DNA of 64,000 nt from JAPSGB01 sp963775185 (lineage in GTDB: Bacteria > Myxococcota_A > Polyangia > Polyangiales > Polyangiaceae), in NCBI GenBank assembly GCA_963775185.1, contig CAVZIE010000033.1, positions 248,001-312,000 of the forward strand. Reading direction: 5' to 3'. Below, one piece after another: positions 8,059-16,837 of this stretch. Under the pieces are notes generated by a model. That model was not told where the DNA came from. It saw nothing but the letters and a program-made list of their open reading frames with translations, and did no database searches. Position numbers and translations under genes: made by a program. Position 1 is the first letter of the stretch. Each line of letters begins with the position of its first letter.

Positions 8059-9183
8059 TCAGCGCCGCATCGAAACGTTCATCAGCAGACCCAAGGCGAT
8101 CAACATCGTGATCACGCTCGAGCCACCGTAGGAGAACAGCGGCAGCGTGATGCCGACAACCGGGAGCAGGCCGAGCGCCATGCCGAGGTTGAAGATCGTG
8201 TGCCAGAAGAACATCGCACCTACACCCACCGCCACGGCCGCCCCGAAGCGGTCCTTGGCCTGGGAAGCGATGTGGATGGCCCAGATCGAGATGAAGCAAT
8301 ACAGCGAGATCAGGACCATGCTGCCGGCGAAGCCCCAGTCCTCCGCGAACACGGCGAACGGGAAGTCCGAGTGCTGGTCCGGAAGGAACCCGAACTGGTT
8401 CTGCGTCCCCTGCATGAAGCCCTGGCCGAACAGGCCGCCGTTGCCGATCGCGGTCCGTGACTGGAAGGCGTGCCAGCCGGTGCCGGTCTTGTCCGCTTCC
8501 GGATCGAGAAAGCTCGTGATCCGCAGCTTCTGGTAGTCGTGCATGCCGTACTTCCACAGCAGCGGCAGCGCGATCACGACGAACAGTGTGAGCCACAGCA
8601 GGCTGCGGCGACGAATCTTCGTCATCGCGACCATGGCAGCGGCGATCAAGATGTAGATCAGGCTGGTACCAAGGTCGGGTTGCGCCATCACCGCGAGCAC
8701 GGGCAGGACCGTCAGGGCCGCGGGCGGCGCCAGGTCGAACAAGGTTCGCGGCTCCGTCTTCGGGTCGTTGTGAAGGTACTTGGCGATCACGAGGATCAGC
8801 AGGATCTTCATGAACTCCGAGGGCTGGAACGAGAAGCTTCCAAGCTGGATCCACCGCGCGGCGCCGCGGATGTCGGCACCGAGCACGAACACCAGCCCGA
8901 GGCTAACCATGCCCCCCGCGTAGAAGAAGTACGCGGCCCGTTCGAAGTGTCGATAGTCGATCGCCGACGCCAGGAAGCCGAACACGATGCCGATCGCGAT
9001 CCAGTAGATCTGCGAAGCGTAGATGTCCGCGAGGCCCGCGTGGCGACCGGAGTCCATGTACACGCTGGTCGCGCTGTACAGATTGACGACGCCGAGCGTC
9101 GTGATCGCCGCGATGCCGACGAGCAGCGGCATGTCGACCTGCGCGACTCCGGTCGAGGCGACACGCTCGCTGCGGCTGATCAC
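8059..9183 (-). CDS. rodA: RodA, SEDS-family peptidoglycan glycosyltransferase
   Basis: 374 residues from the GTG at 9183, which overlaps the mrdA stop as GTGA; the frame is open further upstream but only as antisense-like sequence within mrdA. About ten membrane helices are seen. SEDS landmarks include the conserved block WIQLGSFSFQPSEFMKI, the catalytic-loop region around QPDLGTSLI, and the C-terminal LFSYGGSSVI. RodA polymerises lipid II into glycan strands along the side wall, paired with the transpeptidase PBP2 encoded immediately upstream. It is the last gene of the mreBCD-mrdA-rodA operon on the minus strand, the classical order of the elongasome. Confidence 0.97.
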   Translation of the reverse strand: MISRSERVASTGVAQVDMPLLVGIAAITTLGVVNLYSATSVYMDSGRHAGLADIYASQIYWIAIGIVFGFLASAIDYRHFERAAYFFYAGGMVSLGLVFVLGADIRGAARWIQLGSFSFQPSEFMKILLILVIAKYLHNDPKTEPRTLFDLAPPAALTVLPVLAVMAQPDLGTSLIYILIAAAMVAMTKIRRRSLLWLTLFVVIALPLLWKYGMHDYQKLRITSFLDPEADKTGTGWHAFQSRTAIGNGGLFGQGFMQGTQNQFGFLPDQHSDFPFAVFAEDWGFAGSMVLISLYCFISIWAIHIASQAKDRFGAAVAVGVGAMFFWHTIFNLGMALGLLPVVGITLPLFSYGGSSVITMLIALGLLMNVSMRR

Positions 9184-11108
9184 AGCGTTCCCCGCTGCTT
9201 GCCCTGGCGGGGCACCGAGGCGCGCGCCTCGAGACGCTTCGCCTTCAACTTCTGCCAATCGCGGACAACCTGCATCGCCACCGGCGCGGCGTTCTTGCCT
9301 CCACCTCCGCCGTGCTCGACCAGCACGATGATTGCGATCTCGGGCGACCGCGACGGCGCATAACCGGCGAACCAGGCGTGATCGCGGTTGAAGTACCACA
9401 CACGCGCCTTGTCCACGCCGCGCGGCGTGACGTGACTGACCTGCGCGGTACCGGTCTTCCCGGCGACGTCCACGCCGGGAAGCGCCGCGTGAAACGCGGT
9501 CCCCTTGTGATCAGTGACGACACCGACCATCGCGTCCTTGACCAGCGCCAGCGCGTCGGGGTCGACCTGCACCATGCGTCGGACGCGCGGCGGGAATTCC
9601 TGCACGATCGTCCCGTCACTGGTCTCGATGCTGCGCACCACTTGCGGCTGGTACAGCGTTCCGCCGTTCGCGAGCGCTCCGTATGCCAGCGCGAGCTGCA
9701 ACACGGTAACCGTCGTGGCGCCCTGACCGATGGCGGCCAGAAGGCTGTAGCCGCCTCGAAAGAATCCCTTGTAGCGGCGCGTGTACCAACTGCGCGTCGG
9801 CATTCGCCCACGCGACTCCGGGTTCACGCCGATGCCGGTCTTGGCGCCGAGCCCGAAGTCCATACCGACCTTCGCGAGCGGGTCGATCGTGACGGTCTCG
9901 CCCAAGTGGTAGAAATACGTGTTGCACGACTCGACAATCGCTTGGTGCAGATTGACGCTGCGGTGGACCTCCGTACACCGGAAGTAGCGCTTGCCGTATT
10001 CGTACCCGCCGTGACAGTCGACCCGCGCCCGCGGGTCGATCAGGTGATTGTCGAGGGCAGCCAAGGCGCTGAACGGCTTGAACGTCGACCCGGGCGGGTA
10101 CGCCGCCGATATCGTCTTGTCGAGCATCGGCTTGAGCGGGTCGGAGTAGAGGCGACGGAACGCTTCGCGTACCGCCTTCTTGCCGCTCCCTCCCGAGATC
10201 ACGTTCGGATCGAAGCTGGGCTTCGAGAGCGCCGCGATCACGCGCCCGGTTCGAACGTCGACGACGACGACAGCTCCGGCGAGCTGGCCCCGCATCGCTC
10301 GCTCGATGGAGCGCTCCAGCTCGATGTCGATCGTCAGCGAGATGTCGCGACCGGGGATCGGCTGGACGCGTCGCGGCTCGTCGAGATACTTCGCTTCCAG
10401 CGCGTCGCGGTCGAGCGAGCGCCGTGTCTGCCCGCGCAGTACCTTGCGCTTGCCACGTTGCCCGCGCAGGTAGCTCTCCCAGCGTCGTTCCACGCCCACG
10501 GCGCCGATACGGTCGCCGGAACGGTAGCCGCGGCCCTGCAAGCGCGCCAGCGTGTCAGGATCGATCTCGCGCATGTAGCCCAGCAGGTGGGCCGCGAGCT
10601 CCCCGTAGGGATAGTACCGCACCGGCACCGGCGATACGTCCACACCGCGAAGCTCGGATTCGTGGGTCTTGAGCGCCGCGACCACGTCGCGATCCACGTC
10701 CATCTTGAGCAGCATCTGTTGCGTCTTGCGCGTCTCGTCGGCGCGCTGGGCGGTGATGCGTCTTTCGAGCTCGGCCTTTTCCGCGTCGTCCAGACCCATG
10801 AGCCTGGCCACCCGGGGCCAGGTCTTCTCCATGTCGATGTTGCCGGGAACGACGTACACGTTGTACGAGGGACGGTTCGCCGCCAGCACCTTCCCGAACG
10901 CATCGCGGATCACGCCACGCGTCGTCGCCAGCGTGATCTCGCCGACGATGTTGCGGCGCGCCTGTGCGCTGTGGAGATCGTTTTCGATCAGCTGCAGCTG
11001 CACCAGTCGACCTGCGAGCACGAAGAACATGCACACGACGAACAGCACCAGCCAGCGATAGCGTCGCCGGAACTCGCCAACGTCCGAGCGCTGGACCAGA
11101 AACGTCAC
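9180..11108 (-). CDS. mrdA: Penicillin-binding protein 2 (elongasome transpeptidase)
   Basis: 642 residues, starting at a GTG that overlaps the mreD stop (GTGA). There is one N-terminal membrane helix (about 19-36), a dimerisation/pedestal region, and the transpeptidase domain with all three active-site motifs: STFK (Ser341, Lys344), SCN (394-396) and KTG (551-553). It cross-links peptidoglycan during side-wall growth in the inner membrane/periplasm and works with RodA, encoded just downstream with a 4-bp overlap. SCN in place of the more common SxN middle residue is within the family's range. Length is normal for PBP2. Confidence 0.97.
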   Translation of the reverse strand: MTFLVQRSDVGEFRRRYRWLVLFVVCMFFVLAGRLVQLQLIENDLHSAQARRNIVGEITLATTRGVIRDAFGKVLAANRPSYNVYVVPGNIDMEKTWPRVARLMGLDDAEKAELERRITAQRADETRKTQQMLLKMDVDRDVVAALKTHESELRGVDVSPVPVRYYPYGELAAHLLGYMREIDPDTLARLQGRGYRSGDRIGAVGVERRWESYLRGQRGKRKVLRGQTRRSLDRDALEAKYLDEPRRVQPIPGRDISLTIDIELERSIERAMRGQLAGAVVVVDVRTGRVIAALSKPSFDPNVISGGSGKKAVREAFRRLYSDPLKPMLDKTISAAYPPGSTFKPFSALAALDNHLIDPRARVDCHGGYEYGKRYFRCTEVHRSVNLHQAIVESCNTYFYHLGETVTIDPLAKVGMDFGLGAKTGIGVNPESRGRMPTRSWYTRRYKGFFRGGYSLLAAIGQGATTVTVLQLALAYGALANGGTLYQPQVVRSIETSDGTIVQEFPPRVRRMVQVDPDALALVKDAMVGVVTDHKGTAFHAALPGVDVAGKTGTAQVSHVTPRGVDKARVWYFNRDHAWFAGYAPSRSPEIAIIVLVEHGGGGGKNAAPVAMQVVRDWQKLKAKRLEARASVPRQGKQRGTL

Positions 11109-11626
11109 CGCTGGCCCTCCGCCGGTCGCACAGCGAGGGTGCTCTGGTGAACTCGCTGCGCGATGCGGAAGATGATCGGACTCACCAGCGCCGTAGCGAT
11201 GGCGTGGGGCAGCACCACCGTGCCGATCTCCAACGGGCGCCGGTTATCGGCGCCGAAGATCGCGAGCAACATCAGGACCATGGCGCTCTGGACGAGCGCA
11301 AAGCCGAACGCGAGCGACATGCGCGTGAGCACTGTCTGGGCCGTCAACCGCACGCCGGCGATCCGCGACAACCACCAGATCGCCACCGACAAGAACGTGA
11401 AGAGCCCGATCGGTGCCGACGCGAACAGGTCGAGCGCGTAGCCCAGGAAGAAACACAGGGAGGCGCCGCGGGCCATGCTTGGCTCGTGCACGCCGAGGAA
11501 GATCACGACGGGGAGGATCAGGCTCGGCGTCGCGCCGTGGATGTGCAGCGCACCCAGCAGCCGGTACAGATTCGACTGTACCAGGATCAACAATACGCCG
11601 ACGGCCAGGAACGCAGCATTGCGCAT
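11105..11626 (-). CDS. mreD: Rod-shape determining protein MreD
   Basis: 173 residues, almost entirely hydrophobic with about five to six membrane helices, the size and character of MreD. Motif-level identity is weak in this family; the call rests on the position between mreC (7 bp upstream) and mrdA (4-bp overlap), plus the family-like HEPSMARGASLCFFLGYALDL segment. MreD is an inner-membrane scaffold of the elongasome that links MreC to the MreB filaments. Confidence 0.93.
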   Translation of the reverse strand: MRNAAFLAVGVLLILVQSNLYRLLGALHIHGATPSLILPVVIFLGVHEPSMARGASLCFFLGYALDLFASAPIGLFTFLSVAIWWLSRIAGVRLTAQTVLTRMSLAFGFALVQSAMVLMLLAIFGADNRRPLEIGTVVLPHAIATALVSPIIFRIAQRVHQSTLAVRPAEGQR

Positions 11627-11633
11627 GGCACTT

Positions 11634-12509
11634 TCACCGCTTCGCCCTCGGCCCGCGCGCAGCCGACTTGGGCTCGCAGTCCTTCGTGTCGGTGAGGACG
11701 ATAAGCGCGTCCTCGAGGCGCGAGAAGTCGACCGTGGGCTCGGCCTCGACCTCCTGGTAGATGCCGAAGTCGCGCTTCAGCACCTTGGTCACGCGCGCCA
11801 CCGGAATCCCCTTGGGGAAGCGGCAGCCGACGCCGCTGGTGAGCAACAGGTCGCCGACATCGACCTCGTCGGTGCGCTGGACGTACTCCACCCGCACGGT
11901 GTAGCGCATGCGGTCGCCCGTGCCACGGACGAAGCCCCGCGCCCCAGTGCGCTCGGACGCCACGTCGACGCCGAAGCCGCTGTCCACCGTCAGCTGGACG
12001 TCGATCGTGTCGCCGGCCACGCGAAGAACCGTGCCGACGGTGCCGTCCAGGGAAATCACGGGCATGTTGGGCCGCACGGCGGCGCCGGGGTTGTCCAGAA
12101 CGAGGTGCGCGACGCGGAAGTATTCGGTCGTGTCCTTGCCGATCACGACGGCGCTCACCGTCTCGTTGGGAACCGTCTCGCGCAGTCCGAGCAAGCGCTT
12201 CAGCCGCCGGTTCTCGGCCTCCTCGGCCACGATCTCGCGGTTCCTCGCGCGCAGCCGGGCGTTCTCGTAGGCGAGCCGGCCGTTGTCGGCCTTCACGTCG
12301 ACGAGATACACGTAGTCGCTGACGATGCTCGACACGCCGCGTGCCAACGCCGCCGCGGCGTACTGGAACGGCGCCGCGATGCGCATCACGGTGCGGTCGA
12401 CGACGCTCATCTCCTCGGGGCGCCGGATGCTGGCGCGCAGGAAGAAGAACGGCACCGCCAGCAGGAGCACGACGATGACGATGTCGCGGTAGCGTCGGAA
12501 TGGACCCAA
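11634..12509 (-). CDS. mreC: Rod-shape determining protein MreC
   Basis: 291 residues: a short cytoplasmic tail, one membrane helix (about 9-25), a coiled-coil stretch (about 70-105, NGRLAYENARLRARNREI) and the two-barrel periplasmic domain typical of MreC. The recognisable pieces are VISLDGTVGTV and DLLLTSGVG...FPKGIPVARV. MreC organises the periplasmic face of the elongasome and activates PBP2. It ends 7 bp before mreD. The C-terminal tail after residue 275 is basic and poorly conserved. Confidence 0.96.
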   Translation of the reverse strand: MGPFRRYRDIVIVVLLLAVPFFFLRASIRRPEEMSVVDRTVMRIAAPFQYAAAALARGVSSIVSDYVYLVDVKADNGRLAYENARLRARNREIVAEEAENRRLKRLLGLRETVPNETVSAVVIGKDTTEYFRVAHLVLDNPGAAVRPNMPVISLDGTVGTVLRVAGDTIDVQLTVDSGFGVDVASERTGARGFVRGTGDRMRYTVRVEYVQRTDEVDVGDLLLTSGVGCRFPKGIPVARVTKVLKRDFGIYQEVEAEPTVDFSRLEDALIVLTDTKDCEPKSAARGPRAKR

Positions 12510-12584
12510 ATTGGCCTCTGGATCACCCGCTGGCCCCGGAGCCGCCTCCGGCGCCGTGGGACGGGACGACGGCCCGGCGGGTCG

Positions 12585-13619
12585 TCAACCGATGGTCACT
12601 TCCTTGAGCAGCTCGATGTGGTCGAGCGTCTTGCCGCTGCCGAGCACGACGGCACTGATCGGGTCGTCGCTGACCATGACCGGCAGACCGGTCTCTTCGC
12701 GCAGCAGCACGTCGATGTTCTTCAGCAACGCGCCGCCGCCGGTCAGGACCACGCCCTTGTCCACGATGTCGGCTGCGAGCTCCGGGGGCGTCCGTTCGAG
12801 AGCAAGCAGCACCGCTTCCACGATAGCGTTGATCGGCTCGGCCAGCGCCTCGCGGATCTCGTCCGAGTTCACAACCACGGTCTTGGGGATGCCCGCGACC
12901 ATGTCGCGACCCTTGACCTCCATCGTCATCTGTTGCTCGAGCGAATAGGCGTTGCCGACGGTCATCTTGATCCGCTCGGCAGTCTGCTCGCCGATCGCCA
13001 GGTTGTACTTGCGCTTCATGTACGCGACGATGGCGTCGTCCATCTTGTCGCCGCCGACGCGCACGCTCTGCGAGTAGACGATGCCGGCCAGCGAGATGAC
13101 GGCGACCTCGGTCGTACCGCCGCCGATGTCGACGACCATGTTGCCGCTGGGCTCGGTGATGGGAAGCCCTGCGCCGATGGCCGCCGCCATGGGCTCCTCG
13201 ATCAGGTAGACCTCGCGGGCTCCGGCGCTCTCCGCGCTCTCCTTCACCGCGCGCTTCTCGACCTCGGTGATGCCGAACGGCACGCAGATGATGATGCGCG
13301 GCTTGACCAGGGTGCGGCGGTTGTGCGCCCGGGCGATGAAGTACCGCAGCATCGCCTCGGTGATCTCGAAGTCCGCGATCACGCCGTCGCGGAGCGGCCG
13401 GATCGCCTGGATGTTGCCCGGCGTGCGCCCGAGCATCTCCTTGGCCTCGCGGCCGACGGCCAGGACTTTCTTGTCGCCCCGGGCATCTCGCTGGACCGCC
13501 ACGACGGACGGCTCGCAGCTGACGATCCCCTTGCCCTTCACATAGATGAGCGTCGTCGCCGTCCCGAGGTCGATGGCGAGGTCGTTCGAGAACAGGCCGT
13601 AGAGCCAGTCGAAAATCAT
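12585..13619 (-). CDS. mreB: Actin-like cell-shape protein MreB
   Basis: 344 residues, full length. The actin-fold landmarks are present: DLGTATTLIYVKGKGI (phosphate 1), VVDIGGGTTEVAVISL (phosphate 2) and VLTGGGALLKNIDVLL (adenosine). MreB forms membrane-bound filaments that steer side-wall synthesis. It is the first gene of the operon, 75 bp before mreC. The 285 bp upstream (13620-13904) separates it from the next minus-strand gene and should hold the operon promoter; I could not pick out convincing boxes. Confidence 0.98.
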   Translation of the reverse strand: MIFDWLYGLFSNDLAIDLGTATTLIYVKGKGIVSCEPSVVAVQRDARGDKKVLAVGREAKEMLGRTPGNIQAIRPLRDGVIADFEITEAMLRYFIARAHNRRTLVKPRIIICVPFGITEVEKRAVKESAESAGAREVYLIEEPMAAAIGAGLPITEPSGNMVVDIGGGTTEVAVISLAGIVYSQSVRVGGDKMDDAIVAYMKRKYNLAIGEQTAERIKMTVGNAYSLEQQMTMEVKGRDMVAGIPKTVVVNSDEIREALAEPINAIVEAVLLALERTPPELAADIVDKGVVLTGGGALLKNIDVLLREETGLPVMVSDDPISAVVLGSGKTLDHIELLKEVTIG

Positions 13620-13904
13620 CGATCGTTCAGCGGAGCGACCAGTGGGCAGACAGACCCGGACGGACCCCGTCTACGCGCATTGGCAGGCGGGCCCCGTGTC
13701 GGCCGGGTGCGAAAGGGCGACCTACGTAGCACGCGCCCGAGCGGCCGCGCAATCGACCGCCGCCGACGGACCGGCCAATGGGCCTGATCGGCACTCGCGC
13801 GCGTCGCACAAGTGCTTGAAATCCGCGGGGGTTACCAGCTGACGTCGGCGGGCGCGGGCGTTCGGCCGAAATCGCGGACAAGGCGCCGGCGATGCCCGAC
13901 GGCA

Positions 13905-14741
13905 CTAGTCGTCCTTGTCCCAGTTCTTCCAATCCGACCGTCCACGACGCTTGGGTTCCTTGGTCTCCGACCGCACGCCGCGCTTCTTGCGCGCGTCGTT
14001 GTCGGGACGTTCGGGCTTCGTCGCCCGGCGCCGCCCCTCGTCCCGACGCGGCTCGTCGGGCATGGGCATGCTGTCGGGAGCGAACCCGCCGCCACCGCCA
14101 CCGCCGCCGGCGTCGTCGCGACGGGGCGCGCGGGAGCGATCACTGCGCTCCGGACGATCGGAGCGCTCGCCACGAGGATGCGCGACGTTGATGATCAGTC
14201 GACGGCCGCGCATGTCCACGTTCGCGAGCGCCGCAATCGCGCCGTTGGCTGCCTCGGCGCTGCCGAGTGTGATGAAGCCAAAGCCCCGCGGCCTGCCGTC
14301 GGGCCCGATCGGCAGATGCACGCGTACGACCGGACCTGCGCCGTTGTCGTTGAACAGCGCCTCGACGTCCGCCTGGGTCGTGTCGTACGGCAGATTGCCG
14401 ACGTACAGCGTGCGATCCGCGCCCGCCGCTGCGGCAGCCGGCGGTCCGCCGTCGGGACGCGATTCTCCGCGCCGCGGCGCTTCGGACTGGAAACGACGCA
14501 CGGAGATCGGGCGACCTGCCTGGAGCGATCCGTCGAGCGATCCGCGAGCGCGCTCGGCCTCGTCCGCCGTCGCGAGCGTGACGAACCCGAAACCGCGCGG
14601 TCGCCCGGTCGCGCGATCGCGCGGCAAGCTGACGTTGGTGACGGTTCCGCCAGTTGCTTCGAACAACTGACGCAACACATCTTCCGTGATGGACTCCGGC
14701 AAGCCCGCTACGAAGAGCTTGCATGCATCCTCGGTCGACAT
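13905..14741 (-). CDS. RNA-binding protein with two RRM domains and basic tail
   Basis: 278 residues. RRM 1 (about 7-83) has RNP2-like LFVAGL and RNP1-like RGFGFVTL; RRM 2 (about 108-185) has LYVGNL and RGFGFITL. Both contain the aromatic residues that stack on RNA bases. The last 90 residues are Gly-, Arg-, Asp- and Lys-rich and ordered structure is unlikely. Most bacterial RRM proteins have a single domain of about 90-120 residues; two domains plus an RGG-like tail resembles the eukaryotic arrangement and some cyanobacterial or myxobacterial Rbp proteins. The RNA target is unknown. It lies upstream of the mre operon but is separated by 285 bp, so it is probably transcribed on its own. Confidence 0.92.
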   Translation of the reverse strand: MSTEDACKLFVAGLPESITEDVLRQLFEATGGTVTNVSLPRDRATGRPRGFGFVTLATADEAERARGSLDGSLQAGRPISVRRFQSEAPRRGESRPDGGPPAAAAAGADRTLYVGNLPYDTTQADVEALFNDNGAGPVVRVHLPIGPDGRPRGFGFITLGSAEAANGAIAALANVDMRGRRLIINVAHPRGERSDRPERSDRSRAPRRDDAGGGGGGGGFAPDSMPMPDEPRRDEGRRRATKPERPDNDARKKRGVRSETKEPKRRGRSDWKNWDKDD

Positions 14742-14943
14742 ACCCGCTAACCTTCTTGAACGCTGTTCTGGCGGTCGCCCTGGGCACGGAGGTGCTGCGA
14801 GGCGACCGGGGAGGCAAAAATCACGATAACTGTACGGGATGCGCCGTCAAGTCGCCTGTGCAGGGCGGCCGCCATGGCGCGCCCGGCCGGGCTGGCCCAT
14901 AAGCCGACCTCGTCCCGGCCCGACCCGTGTAAGCTCCGCCCTC

Positions 14944-15870
14944 GTGGACGTCCGAGTCGTGGTCAATCCCCGGGCCGGCAGCGGCACCGCGGCGCGCAAG
15001 ATACCGGAGATCGATGCCGCCTTCGCTCGCGCCGGCGTCCGGCACCGGATCGTGGAAACCCGTGCTCCGGGCGACGCGACCCGCCTGGCGCGCGAAGCGC
15101 GGCTGGACGGCGTCGACTGCATCGCCGTGGTCGGGGGCGATGGAACCATCAACGAGGTCGGGCAGGCGTACCTCGGCGACGACGGCGAGCCGGCTCCGGG
15201 CCCGGACCTCGCCCTGATCCCCGCCGGCACGGGGGGCGACTTCCGCAAGACGTTCGAGCTCGGTGACGACGTCGACGTGGCCGTGAGGCGCATCGTCGAG
15301 AGCGAGCCGCGCCCGCTCGACCTCGGCGTGCTGTCGCTGACTTCGGACGCCGGCGAGAAGATCGCGCGGGCGTTCCTGAACATCACGAGCTTCGGCATCG
15401 GCGGACTGACGGACCGTATCGTGAACGCGAGCCCAAAGTGGATGGGCGGCAAGGCAGCGTTCTTCCTCGGAACGCTGCGCGCCATGGTCAGCTATCGCAA
15501 CGCGCCGGTCATCGTCCGTGTCGACGGCAAGCCCTGTTTGGAGGGGCCGATCCTCAACGTTGCTATCGCGAACGGTCGCTATTTCGGCGGCGGCATGAAG
15601 ATCGCTCCGGACGCCGATCCCTCGGACGGCTTGTTCGACGTGATCGCGCTCTACGATCTAACGCGCGCGCAGGGCGTCGGCCTCGCGTACAAGATCTACC
15701 AAGGCTCGCACCTGGGTTCACCGGGCGTGCGCGTCGCGCGCGGCTCGCTCGTCGAGGCCGAGCCCGCGATGCCCGGGGGCGAGGTCTTGATCGACATGGA
15801 TGGCGAGACGCCGGGGCGGCTTCCGCTCACCGCGCGCGTCGCGCCCGGCGCGCTGCGCATCCGGGCGTAG
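14944..15870 (+). CDS. Diacylglycerol/lipid kinase (YegS/BmrU family)
   Basis: 308 residues from the GTG at 14944; the frame is open back to 14839, but the family begins almost immediately with the phosphate-binding NPRAGSG. Other landmarks are VVGGDGTINEV (about 57-67, the ATP-binding GGDGT motif), IPAGTGGDFRKTF (about 90-102), and the C-terminal segment VDGKPCLEGPILNVAIANG with GGGMKIAPDADPSDGLFDV. The family phosphorylates diacylglycerol or other lipid alcohols at the membrane face, using ATP. It converges with lgt, 12 bp away. Possible substrates also include sphingoid bases, which some myxobacteria contain; the sequence does not decide. Confidence 0.92.
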   Translation: MDVRVVVNPRAGSGTAARKIPEIDAAFARAGVRHRIVETRAPGDATRLAREARLDGVDCIAVVGGDGTINEVGQAYLGDDGEPAPGPDLALIPAGTGGDFRKTFELGDDVDVAVRRIVESEPRPLDLGVLSLTSDAGEKIARAFLNITSFGIGGLTDRIVNASPKWMGGKAAFFLGTLRAMVSYRNAPVIVRVDGKPCLEGPILNVAIANGRYFGGGMKIAPDADPSDGLFDVIALYDLTRAQGVGLAYKIYQGSHLGSPGVRVARGSLVEAEPAMPGGEVLIDMDGETPGRLPLTARVAPGALRIRA

Positions 15871-15882
15871 GGAACGTACGGG

Positions 15883-16758
15883 TCAGCTTCCCTCGCTGGG
15901 CGCGGCGGGGGCGAGACGCGCCGGCGGATCCGGCGGCGCCACGGACTCCAGCGTGCCCGCCCGGCGCATGGTGCGCCAGAACAGGGCGATGCCGAGGCCT
16001 AGCAGGCCGAAACACGCCCACTGCGCGGGCGTGAGCCCGGCGTAGCGCTCGTCCGGGATCTGCACGTCGCGGGCGCGCAGGAAGTCGAGGGCGAAGCGCG
16101 TTGGTGCGTACGCGATGGACATGATCGCTAGATAGAACCCCCACGGGCGGGGCTTGCGCCGCAGCACCAGGAACGCAATCGCGAGCGGGATCGTCAAGAG
16201 CATCTCGTACAGGCCGAGATCCAGGCGCCCGCCGTCCGGATACTGCACGGCGAACCAGGCGGCGCTGTGGATACCGGGGTGGTCGTGGGCGGTGGCGCAG
16301 CCGGCGCGCCCGAACACCCAGGCCAACGGGAACGCGCTCGCGACCACGTCCGAGTACGGGAGGATCGCGACCTTGTGGCGCCATTTCCACAGCAGGACAC
16401 CGCACAACGCACCCACGAACCCGCCGAAGCTCGACAGGCCATCCCACAGCCGCAGCAGCGAAAGCGGATCCTGCAGCGCCCGGCCCGGGTAGTAGAAGAG
16501 CGTGTCCAGCACGTGCCCACCGATGAAGCCGCCGCCCACAGCCCAGAAGATGAAGGACGTGAGCGCTCGCTCGTCGAGGCCGACCCGCTTGCCCTGACGC
16601 ACGGCCAGGTACGCGCCCAGATACACGCCGATCGCCACGAGCGTGCCGAAAGGCTTGATGGAGAACGGCGCCGGCGGAAATCCGCCGCCGAACCAGTCGC
16701 GCGGGATCAACACCAGCTCGGGGATCTGGATGTAGGGGATGAGCGGCTCGAACGCCAT
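15883..16758 (-). CDS. lgt: Prolipoprotein diacylglyceryl transferase (Lgt family), divergent signature
   Basis: 291 residues from the ATG at 16758 (a GTG at 16770 is also possible), with about seven membrane helices. Lgt moves diacylglycerol from phosphatidylglycerol onto the lipobox cysteine of prelipoproteins. The region corresponding to the E. coli HGGLxG motif reads SSFGGFVGAL, with Phe in place of the essential His. The signature GRxGNFxNxE reads GRAGCATAHDHPG: the arginine is kept but the asparagine is Cys, and a HDHPG block follows. The fold and position are right and the window encodes many lipoproteins, so it may be a functional variant subgroup. An Lgt-like enzyme with another substrate cannot be excluded. 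Convergent with the lipid kinase. Confidence 0.8.
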   Translation of the reverse strand: MAFEPLIPYIQIPELVLIPRDWFGGGFPPAPFSIKPFGTLVAIGVYLGAYLAVRQGKRVGLDERALTSFIFWAVGGGFIGGHVLDTLFYYPGRALQDPLSLLRLWDGLSSFGGFVGALCGVLLWKWRHKVAILPYSDVVASAFPLAWVFGRAGCATAHDHPGIHSAAWFAVQYPDGGRLDLGLYEMLLTIPLAIAFLVLRRKPRPWGFYLAIMSIAYAPTRFALDFLRARDVQIPDERYAGLTPAQWACFGLLGLGIALFWRTMRRAGTLESVAPPDPPARLAPAAPSEGS

Positions 16759-16837
16759 GGGATCGCGCACCGGTGACTACCGCGTCCGGCGCCGCATTTC
16801 ATCCCCCAGCAGCCGAATAGCTCCCGGCATTCCCGGA

